Shown one piece after another: positions 1 through 5,917 of a stretch of DNA of 6,446 nucleotides (the stretch's first letter is position 1; the number at the start of each line of letters is the position of its first letter). Where the stretch lies: NCBI GenBank assembly GCA_009925955.1, contig RFPX01000077.1, positions 1-6,446 on the forward strand. Reading direction: 5' to 3'. A model generated the notes under the pieces. The model worked only from the letters and a program-made list of their open reading frames with translations. It had not been told where the DNA came from and did not search any database. Made by a program: the position numbers and the translations under genes. Source of the DNA: Betaproteobacteria bacterium. GTDB taxonomy: Bacteria > Pseudomonadota > Gammaproteobacteria > Burkholderiales > Burkholderiaceae_C.

Positions 1-507
1 ACCGCGGTCTGTGCCGCCTGCCATGGCGCCGACGGCAACTCCGGCTCGCCCACCAACCCCAAGCTGGCGCAGCAGCACCCCGAGTACCTGGTCAAGCAGC
101 TGCAGGAGTTCAAGTCCGGCAAGCGCAAGAACGCGATCATGGCCGGCTTTGCCGCCACGCTCAGCGACGATGACATGCGCAACGTGGCCGCCTTCTACGC
201 CAGCAAGCAGGCCAAGCCCGGCGCAGCCAAGGACAAGGACCTGGCAGCCCTTGGCGAGAAGATCTACCGCGGTGGTATTGCCGACCGCAGCATCCCAGCC
301 TGCGCCGCTTGCCACAGCCCCACGGGTGCGGGCATCCCCTCGCAGTACCCGCGCGTGGGCGGCCAGCACGCCGACTACACCGAGGCGCAGCTGCTGGCCT
401 TCCGCAGTGGCGCCCGCGGCAACAGCCTGCAGATGACGCAAATCGCCGCCAAGATGAACGACCGCGAAATCAAGGCGGTTTCCGACTACATCAACGGCCT
501 GCGCTGA
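1..507 (+). CDS. Diheme cytochrome c4, C-terminal part (5' truncated by window start)
   Basis: The reading frame is open from base 1 to the TGA at 505-507, so the start codon and signal peptide lie upstream of the window; 168 residues are visible. Two class I haem-binding motifs, both CAACH, occur at window residues 4-8 (bases 10-24) and 101-105 (bases 301-315), each followed by about 65 residues. This is the two-domain layout of cytochrome c4. Likely axial methionines are Met47 (in the IMAGF segment, base 139) and Met145 (base 433). Each half ends in the usual C-terminal helix, AAFYAS and SDYINGLR respectively. Family knowledge: cytochrome c4 is a periplasmic, often membrane-associated electron carrier from the bc1 complex to terminal oxidases. 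An ATG at 139 opens a shorter frame but would cut off the first haem domain, so it is not the start. The gene ends before a strong terminator, so it is probably transcribed separately from resB. A different diheme class I cytochrome c is possible but less likely. Confidence 0.9.
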   Translation, partial: TAVCAACHGADGNSGSPTNPKLAQQHPEYLVKQLQEFKSGKRKNAIMAGFAATLSDDDMRNVAAFYASKQAKPGAAKDKDLAALGEKIYRGGIADRSIPACAACHSPTGAGIPSQYPRVGGQHADYTEAQLLAFRSGARGNSLQMTQIAAKMNDREIKAVSDYINGLR

Positions 508-533
508 ACCGGGGCCACAAGCCCTGACCCCGA

Positions 534-564
534 GGCCGGTCTTCGACCGGCCTTTTTCTTTTTT
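534..564 (+). terminator. Rho-independent terminator after the cytochrome c4 gene
   Basis: An 8-bp perfect GC-rich stem pairs GGCCGGTC (534-541) with GACCGGCC (545-552) around a TTC loop. It is followed at once by five T, one C and six T (553-564). It starts 26 bases after the cytochrome c4 stop codon. The T tract lies only on the plus-strand exit side, so it should terminate rightward transcription only and separate the cytochrome gene from the resB operon. Confidence 0.92.
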
Positions 565-586
565 GCGCCAAGGCCTCCCGGATAAT
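558..586 (+). promoter_or_regulatory. Possible sigma70-type promoter for resB-ccsA
   Basis: GATAAT at 581-586 matches the TATAAT consensus at five of six positions. The only hexamer at 17-bp spacing, TCTTTT (558-563), is a poor -35 and falls in the terminator T tract. If the -10 is real, transcription would start near 592-595, just before the ATG at 597, giving an almost leaderless mRNA. The support is the -10-like match and the need for a promoter after a strong terminator; this is inference only. Confidence 0.3.
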
Positions 587-596
587 GGGTCAACCG

Positions 597-2762
597 ATGA
601 GCAGCACCCCCCACACCGGCGGACTGGAAGTTCGCAGCCGTTCGGCCTTCGTGCAGGAGGCGGTGGAACTGCTGTCGTCGATGCGCTTTGCGATCTCGCT
701 GCTGACGGTGATCTGCATCGCCTCGGTGATCGGCACGGTGGTCAAGCAGGGCGAGCCCCTGAACAACTACGTGAACCAGTTCGGCCCGTTTTGGGCCGAC
801 TTGTTTGGGCGGGTCAACCTGTACACCGTCTACAGCGCCTGGTGGTTCCTGCTGATCCTGGCCTTCCTGGTGACCTCCACCACGCTGTGCATTCTGCGCA
901 ACGCGCCCAAGATCGCGGCCGAGTTGCGCACCTACAAGGAACACATCCGGGAGCAGTCGCTGCAGGCGTTTCACCACAAGGCCCAGGGTACCGTGCCCGA
1001 AGCGCCTCAAGCGGCCTATGACCGCGTGGCCGCACTGTTGGTGGCACGCGGCTGGCGCGCCAAGGCCCAGATCCGCACGCCGGATGGCGCCGGCAAGGGC
1101 GCAGCCGGCACGATGATCGCCGCGCGCAAGGGCATGGCCAACAAACTGGGCTACCTGGCGGCCCATTCCTCCATCGTGCTGATTTGCATAGGCGGTTTGA
1201 GCGATGGCGACCTGATGGTGCGGCTGCAGATGGCCCTTCAGGGCAAGAGCGTGTTCTCGGGGGGCGGCCTGATCACGGAAGTGCCTGAGCGGCACCGCCT
1301 GCCGGAGGGCAGCCTGACCTATCGCGGCAACGTGCTGGTGCCCGAGGGTGGCCGCCAGGGTGTGGCCCTGTTGAACATGCCCGGTGGGGTGGTGCTGCAG
1401 GACCTGCCTTTTGACATCGAGCTCAAGAAGTTCATCGTCGACTACTACGAAACCGGCATGCCCAAGCTGTTCGCCAGCGAGATCGTGATCCACGACCGCG
1501 CGACCGGGCAAGCCATACCGGCCACGGTCAAGGTCAACGAACCGGCCTTTCACCGGGGAGTGGCCATCTACCAAAGCAGCTTCGACGACGGCGGCAGCCG
1601 CCTCAAGCTGCGGGTGCTGCCCTTGGGTGGAGGCAAGGCGTTTGAGGTGGAAGGCCGCGTGGGCGAAGACACGGTCTTGAGCAGCGAGAAAGAAAAGCTC
1701 AAGCTGGAGTTCGCTGGGCTGAAGGTCATCAACGTTGAGAACTTCAACGACACCAGCGGCACGGGTGCCGATGTGCGCAAGGTGGACCTCAAGACCTCGA
1801 TCACCGACCACCTGGGCACCGGTGCCAAGGCGCCTGGCGAAAAGCTGATGCGCAACGTGGGCCCCTCGGTGACCTACCGCCTGCGCGACGACAGTGGGCA
1901 GGCTCGCGAGTTCCACAACTACATGGTGCCCTTTGAGATTGATGGGCAGATGGTGCTGCTGGCCGGCGTGCGCGACAACACGAACGAGCCCTTCCGCTAC
2001 CTGCGCCTGCCGGTGGACGAGCAAAACACCATGGACTCCTGGTTGGGCCTGCGCCACGCGCTGCTCAACCCGCAGGCCCGGGAGTGGGCGGCGCGGCGCT
2101 ATGCGCAGCAGGCCACCCCGCCCGGCCAGCCCGAGTTGCAGCCACAGATCCAGGCCACGGCCCTGCGGGCGCTGGCCCTGTTTTCAGGGGCTGAGCGGCC
2201 TGCCGAGGGGGTGTCGGAGGAAGAAGCGCCAGGCGGCTTGACGGCATTGACCGTGTTCCTGGAGCGCAGCGTGCCCGATGAAGAGCGGGCGCGGATTTCC
2301 GAGGTGTTGCTGCGCATCCTCAACGGCTCCTTGTTCGAGTTGCTGAACCTGTCACGGCAACAGGCGGGCATGGCGCCCATGCCCCCGGGCGAAAAAGCCC
2401 AGACCTTCATGACGCAAGCGGTGCTGTCCTTGTCTGACAGCTTCTACTACCCTGCGCCCGTGATGGCCCAGCTGTCGTCTTTCGAACAGAAGCAGGCCAG
2501 CGTGTTCCAGGTGGCGCGCGCGCCGGGCAAGACATTGGTCTACCTGGGCTCGGTCTTGCTGATCATCGGTGTGTTTGCCATGCTGTACGTTCGGGAACGC
2601 CGCCTGTGGATCTGGATCCAAGACGACGGTGCAGGGGCCACGAAGCTGACGGCAGCCCTGTCCACCACACGCAAGACCCTGGATGCGGACCAGGAATTCG
2701 AACAGCTGAAGGCGGCACTGTTGAGCCCTGGCAGCCGCCCACGCGCTGAAGGAATCTCATGA
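597..2762 (+). CDS. resB: ResB/Ccs1 family cytochrome c biogenesis protein (System II)
   Basis: This 721-residue membrane protein forms, with the CcsA-type partner encoded next, the System II synthetase that moves haem to the periplasm and attaches it to apocytochromes c. Visible membrane segments are about residues 29-49 (starting MRFAISLLT), 75-98 (around YSAWWFLLILAF), 185-203 (YLAAHSSIVLICIGG) and 645-668 (KTLVYLGSVLLIIG). A periplasmic domain of about 440 residues lies between segments three and four, and a short charged tail follows. His190 in segment three is at the conserved ResB intramembrane histidine position and is a likely haem ligand. The protein is longer than Bacillus ResB (about 540 residues), as I recall for betaproteobacterial members. 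The start is uncertain. An in-frame ATG at 585 would add four residues (MGQP), but it overlaps a possible -10 box. Neither start has a good Shine-Dalgarno, and I chose 597 because relatives tend to begin MSxTP-like. The stop overlaps the next start (ATGA). No ResA/CcsX or CcdA thiol-reduction partner is in the window. Confidence 0.93.
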   Translation: MSSTPHTGGLEVRSRSAFVQEAVELLSSMRFAISLLTVICIASVIGTVVKQGEPLNNYVNQFGPFWADLFGRVNLYTVYSAWWFLLILAFLVTSTTLCILRNAPKIAAELRTYKEHIREQSLQAFHHKAQGTVPEAPQAAYDRVAALLVARGWRAKAQIRTPDGAGKGAAGTMIAARKGMANKLGYLAAHSSIVLICIGGLSDGDLMVRLQMALQGKSVFSGGGLITEVPERHRLPEGSLTYRGNVLVPEGGRQGVALLNMPGGVVLQDLPFDIELKKFIVDYYETGMPKLFASEIVIHDRATGQAIPATVKVNEPAFHRGVAIYQSSFDDGGSRLKLRVLPLGGGKAFEVEGRVGEDTVLSSEKEKLKLEFAGLKVINVENFNDTSGTGADVRKVDLKTSITDHLGTGAKAPGEKLMRNVGPSVTYRLRDDSGQAREFHNYMVPFEIDGQMVLLAGVRDNTNEPFRYLRLPVDEQNTMDSWLGLRHALLNPQAREWAARRYAQQATPPGQPELQPQIQATALRALALFSGAERPAEGVSEEEAPGGLTALTVFLERSVPDEERARISEVLLRILNGSLFELLNLSRQQAGMAPMPPGEKAQTFMTQAVLSLSDSFYYPAPVMAQLSSFEQKQASVFQVARAPGKTLVYLGSVLLIIGVFAMLYVRERRLWIWIQDDGAGATKLTAALSTTRKTLDADQEFEQLKAALLSPGSRPRAEGIS

Positions 2763-4132
2763 ACACCACCACACTGGACATCGGCAAGAGCAGCTGGCGG
2801 CTGCGCGTGGGCTTGGCCGACGTCATCACCTCGCTGGTCCTGATCGCCGGCGCCGCTTATGCGCTGCAGCGCTACGGCGCCTCGATGGACGTGTACGAGA
2901 CCTGGATCCTGATCGGGGCCGTACCGTCGCTGATCGGGCTGGTGTGGCTGTGGCCCACGCTGCGCGGCCTGAGCCTGGGGGTGGGTGCGGCCACGCTCTT
3001 GGCCATCCACTTGTACGGGCAGAACACCGACGCCTTCGGGGCTGACCTGGCGGCCGCCGACAAGGTCTTCCTGCTGAAGTACTTTCTGTCCAGCCAGAGC
3101 GCCATCCTGTGGATGAGCATGCTGTTCTTCATGAGCACGGTCTTCTATTGGATCGGGCTTCTGGCAGGCCCCACCGCCGCCGGGGCAAGCCCGGGTGGTA
3201 CGGGCCCCGTGGTCAACACCGGCTTTCGCCTGGGCTCGCGCCTGGCCTGGGCCGCGGTGTTCATGGCCCTGGTGGGTACCCTGGTGCGCTGGTTCGAAAG
3301 CCACCAGATTGCGCCGGACATCGGCCACATCCCGGTGAGCAACCTCTATGAGGTGTTCGTGCTGTTTTGCTGGATGACGGCGCTGTTCTACCTGTACTAC
3401 GAACAGCAGTACCGCACCGCGGCCATGGGTCCCTTTGTGATGCTGGTGGTCAGTGCGGCCGTGGGCTTTTTGCTCTGGTACACCGTGGTCAAGGGTGCGC
3501 ACCAGATCCAACCGCTGGTGCCGGCGCTGCAGAGCTGGTGGATGAAGCTGCACGTGCCAGCCAACTTCGTGGGCTATGGCACCTTCGCCTTGGCGGCGAT
3601 GGTGGCGTTTGCCTACCTGATCAAGCAGCAGGCCGCTGAAACCCGTTGGTGGAAGCTCGCGCCCCTGTGGCTGCTGGGCGTGGTGCTGTGTTTCGAACCC
3701 CTGGTGTTTCGCAAGGGGGCTGAACAGTCCGGTTCCTACTGGATCGTGTACTTTGGCGTGAGCGCGCTGATCGTGGCGGGCATCCTGTCGCTGCGCGGGC
3801 GCATCGGGCCACGCCTGCCGGCCTTCGAAGTGCTGGACGACGTGATGTACAAGTCCATCGCTGTGGGCTTTGCGTTCTTCACCATCGCCACCATCCTGGG
3901 CGCGTTCTGGGCAGCCGAGGCCTGGGGCGGCTACTGGAGTTGGGACCCGAAGGAAACCTGGGCCCTGATCGTGTGGCTGAACTATGCAGCCTGGTTGCAC
4001 ATGCGGCTGATGAAGGGCCTGCGTGGTGCGGTTTCGGCCTGGTGGGCCCTGGTGGGCCTGGCGGTCACCACCTTCGCCTTCCTCGGGGTCAACATGTTTC
4101 TGTCGGGCCTGCATTCCTACGGAGAGCTCTGA
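2759..4132 (+). CDS. ccsB: CcsA/ResC-type cytochrome c biogenesis haem protein with WWD domain (named CcsB in some schemes)
   Basis: This 457-residue polytopic membrane protein is the haem-handling partner of ResB. The hallmark tryptophan-rich WWD motif WGGYWSWDPKETW is at residues 389-401. Candidate haem-ligand histidines fit the family: His265 (LHVPANF) and His452 (GLHSYG) would be the external pair flanking the WWD loop, and His414 (WLHMR) the intramembrane one. The family motif PVSNLYE is at 192-198. About four extra hydrophobic segments precede the core (about 22-36, 49-65, 72-86 and 115-135), so the protein is longer than the roughly 320-400 residues common in chloroplasts and Gram-positives. 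The start is clear: an AAGGA ribosome-binding site at 2749-2753 lies five bases before the ATG, and the ATG overlaps the resB TGA, which implies translational coupling. Naming is inconsistent in the literature: TIGRFAM-style annotation calls this protein CcsB, while Bordetella and chloroplast usage calls it CcsA. Confidence 0.94.
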   Translation: MNTTTLDIGKSSWRLRVGLADVITSLVLIAGAAYALQRYGASMDVYETWILIGAVPSLIGLVWLWPTLRGLSLGVGAATLLAIHLYGQNTDAFGADLAAADKVFLLKYFLSSQSAILWMSMLFFMSTVFYWIGLLAGPTAAGASPGGTGPVVNTGFRLGSRLAWAAVFMALVGTLVRWFESHQIAPDIGHIPVSNLYEVFVLFCWMTALFYLYYEQQYRTAAMGPFVMLVVSAAVGFLLWYTVVKGAHQIQPLVPALQSWWMKLHVPANFVGYGTFALAAMVAFAYLIKQQAAETRWWKLAPLWLLGVVLCFEPLVFRKGAEQSGSYWIVYFGVSALIVAGILSLRGRIGPRLPAFEVLDDVMYKSIAVGFAFFTIATILGAFWAAEAWGGYWSWDPKETWALIVWLNYAAWLHMRLMKGLRGAVSAWWALVGLAVTTFAFLGVNMFLSGLHSYGEL

Positions 4133-4187
4133 AGCCCCTGGGGGCGCTCGGGAACGGTGGCAGCGGATACGCTAGACACCTCACGCC

Positions 4188-4191
4188 GGAG
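4188..4191 (+). promoter_or_regulatory. Ribosome-binding site that fixes the msrP start
   Basis: GGAG lies seven bases before the ATG at 4199. A longer in-frame GTG start at 4157 exists, but it would place 14 extra residues in front of the normal MsrP leader, and I see no good Shine-Dalgarno for it. The 4199 start gives the usual short polar stretch before the twin-arginine motif. Confidence 0.6.
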
Positions 4192-4198
4192 CTGCGCC

Positions 4199-5203
4199 AT
4201 GCTGATCAAGACCGACCAGGGGTTTGTGCACCCCACCCCCAGCGACATCACGCCACGCGCGGTGTTTGAGCAACGCCGCGAACTGCTCAAGGGCCTGGCG
4301 GCGGGTGCTGCGGGCCCGGCCCTGGCCCTGTGGGCCGCGCGCGATGCCCGGGCACAGATGGGCACCGTCACCGCCGGCCCGGGAAAGCTGCCCAAGCTGG
4401 CGGCGCAGCGCTCGACGGTCGAAGGGGCCGTGGTCATGGACAAGCTCACGGCCTATGAGCACGTGGCGGGCTACAACAACTTCTATGAGTTCGGCCTGGA
4501 CAAGGCCGACCCGGCCCGCTATGCCCACACGCTGCGCACGCGGCCATGGACGGTGACGGTGGAAGGCGAGTGCGCCAAGCCGCGCACCTTCGGCATCGAA
4601 GACCTGCTCAAGCTGGCCCCCATGGAAGAGCGCATCTATCGCCTGCGCTGCGTAGAGGGCTGGTCGATGGTGGTGCCGTGGGTGGGCTACTCCGTTTCGC
4701 ACATCCTGCGCGCCGTGGAGCCCACCGGCAAAGCCAAGTTCGTCGAGTTCATCACCCTGGCCGACCGGGCGCAGATGCCCGGCTTGCGATCGAGCGTGCT
4801 GGATTGGCCCTACCGTGAAGGGCTGCGCATGGACGAAGCGATGCACCCGCTGACGCTGATGGCTTTCGGCCTCTATGGTGAGGTGCTGCCCAACCAGAAC
4901 GGCGCACCGCTGCGCCTGGTGGTGCCCTGGAAGTACGGCTTCAAGAGCGCCAAGTCGATCGTGAAGATTCGGCTGTTGGAGAAACAGCCGCGTACCTCAT
5001 GGGAAGAGGCTGCGGCCTCGGAGTACGGCTTTTACTCGAACGTGAACCCCAAGGTTGACCATCCGCGCTGGAGCCAGGCCAACGAGCGACGGGTCGGCGA
5101 GGACAGCGTGTTCCAGCGCAAACGCCCCACGCTGATGTTCAACGGCTACGAAGCGCAGGTGGGGCAGCTGTACGCGGGCATGGACCTCAAGCGGTTCTAC
5201 TGA
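4199..5203 (+). CDS. msrP: Protein-methionine-sulfoxide reductase catalytic subunit MsrP (YedY), Tat-exported Mo enzyme
   Basis: MsrP is a periplasmic molybdopterin enzyme that reduces methionine sulfoxide in proteins, taking electrons from the membrane subunit MsrQ. This copy has 334 residues, a normal family length. The leader has twin arginines at 26-27 (QRRELLKG), a hydrophobic stretch at 33-47 and a likely signal peptidase site after ARA at 50-52, which fits Tat export of a folded cofactor-loaded protein. Cys151 in RLRCVEGWSMVVPW is at the expected molybdenum-ligand position of the sulfite-oxidase fold. The typical C-terminal run from NPKVDHPRW (about 282-290) to the end GMDLKRFY is intact. 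It follows ccsB after a 66-base gap, and msrQ begins 22 bases downstream. The gap contains a short GC hairpin (4134-4145) without a T tract, so read-through from the ccs genes is plausible. No convincing promoter is visible. Confidence 0.95.
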   Translation: MLIKTDQGFVHPTPSDITPRAVFEQRRELLKGLAAGAAGPALALWAARDARAQMGTVTAGPGKLPKLAAQRSTVEGAVVMDKLTAYEHVAGYNNFYEFGLDKADPARYAHTLRTRPWTVTVEGECAKPRTFGIEDLLKLAPMEERIYRLRCVEGWSMVVPWVGYSVSHILRAVEPTGKAKFVEFITLADRAQMPGLRSSVLDWPYREGLRMDEAMHPLTLMAFGLYGEVLPNQNGAPLRLVVPWKYGFKSAKSIVKIRLLEKQPRTSWEEAAASEYGFYSNVNPKVDHPRWSQANERRVGEDSVFQRKRPTLMFNGYEAQVGQLYAGMDLKRFY

Positions 5204-5204
5204 G

Positions 5205-5218
5205 GCCCGGGCCCGGGC
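5205..5218. repeat. Perfect 14-bp GC palindrome in the msrP-msrQ spacer
   Basis: GCCCGGGCCCGGGC reads identically on both strands and fills most of the 22-base spacer, starting two bases after the msrP stop and ending seven bases before the msrQ ATG. As RNA it could fold into a five-base-pair stem with a GGCC loop over the msrQ initiation region. There is no T tract, so it is not a terminator. Confidence 0.6.
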
Positions 5219-5225
5219 GGACACC

Positions 5226-5852
5226 ATGGCAAGGGCCCTGCTGCAGCGCTTGACGGCCATCTGCCTGCACCCGATGGCCAAGCCCGTGGTGGCCCTGGTG
5301 CTGATGATGCCGCTGCCCGTGCTGCTGTGGGGTGCGGTACACGACACCTTGGGCGCCAACCCGGCCGAAACGCTGATCCGCAACAGCGGGGAAATGACCC
5401 TGCGCTGCCTGCTCCTGACCTTGGCGGTGACGCCGCTGCGAGAGTGGACCGGCCTGGCAGCCTTGGCGCGTTTTCGGCGCCTGCTGGGGCTGCTCACCTT
5501 TACCTGGGCCCTGCTGCACCTGCTGGCCTACGCCTGGCTGGACATGGGCTTCTACATCAACGACATGCTGCGCGATGTGGTGAAGCGGCCGTTCATCTTG
5601 GTGGGCTCCTTGGCGGTGTTGCTGATGCTGCCGATGGCCCTGACCTCCTTCAACGCGGCGATCAAGCGCCTGGGTGCCGCCCGTTGGAAGGCGCTGCATC
5701 GCGCGGTCTATGCCGTGGCCTTGCTGGCCCTGTTGCACTTCTTCTGGATGCGCGCGGGCAAGCAGAACTTTGGGGATGTGGCGGTGTACGGCGCCATCCT
5801 GGCGGTGTTGCTGGCTTGGCGGGTGCGCGGCTGGGTGGCGCGCGCCAGGTGA
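5226..5852 (+). CDS. msrQ: Protein-methionine-sulfoxide reductase haem-binding subunit MsrQ (YedZ)
   Basis: MsrQ is the inner-membrane b-type cytochrome that passes electrons, thought to come from the quinone pool or a flavin reductase, to periplasmic MsrP. The 208-residue protein has about six hydrophobic helices, near residues 20-38, 57-71, 86-105, 121-141, 157-175 and 184-203. This matches the ferric-reductase-like transmembrane family. The haem-ligand candidates are His98 (ALLHLLAY), His158 (KALHRAVY) and His171 (LLHFFWM). Their spacing of 60 and 13 residues agrees with what I recall for the E. coli protein. The ATG at 5226 is preceded only by a weak GGGCGGA-like site at the edge of the 14-bp palindrome. 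Translation may therefore depend on ribosomes leaving msrP, 22 bases upstream. The pairing with msrP makes the assignment secure. Confidence 0.95.
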   Translation: MARALLQRLTAICLHPMAKPVVALVLMMPLPVLLWGAVHDTLGANPAETLIRNSGEMTLRCLLLTLAVTPLREWTGLAALARFRRLLGLLTFTWALLHLLAYAWLDMGFYINDMLRDVVKRPFILVGSLAVLLMLPMALTSFNAAIKRLGAARWKALHRAVYAVALLALLHFFWMRAGKQNFGDVAVYGAILAVLLAWRVRGWVARAR

Positions 5853-5874
5853 AGCGGGCGCGCTGACGCTGCGG

Positions 5875-5897
5875 TCCGAACGGCACATCCGAACGGC
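5875..5897. repeat. Short direct repeat in the msrQ/uvrA convergent gap
   Basis: TCCGAACGGC occurs at 5875-5884 and again at 5888-5897, separated by ACA. It lies in the 65-bp region between the convergent ends of msrQ and uvrA. I see no stable hairpin with a T tract on either strand here, so no intrinsic terminator can be called for either gene. Confidence 0.5.
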
Positions 5898-5917
5898 CCG
5901 CCGGAACAGCCGCACAC

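Noticed and set aside
655..683. AGGAGG at 655-660 as a ribosome-binding site for an internal resB start at the ATG at 681
   Set aside because: The spacing to the ATG is 20 bases, too far, and this start would remove the N-terminal lead-in before the first membrane helix. AGGAGG is simply part of the coding sequence.
486..2057. A 523-codon open frame on the minus strand opposite resB
   Set aside because: It mirrors the codon pattern of the well-supported resB gene, is rich in His, Gln, Gly and Arg as expected of antisense reading of GC-rich codons, and shows no recognisable domain or start site. It also runs through the terminator and into the cytochrome gene.
2540..4114. A 524-codon open frame on the minus strand opposite ccsB
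   Set aside because: Its composition is the same low-complexity His/Gln/Arg/Gly type produced by reading the opposite strand of a GC-rich membrane-protein gene. The plus strand carries clear CcsA motifs.
4134..4145. Hairpin GCCCC/GGGGC after ccsB as a terminator
   Set aside because: The stem is very short with a tiny loop, and no T tract follows, so intrinsic termination is not supported.
4157..4198. A longer MsrP start at the GTG at 4157
   Set aside because: It adds 14 residues before the normal leader and lacks a ribosome-binding site, whereas the ATG at 4199 has GGAG at a good distance.
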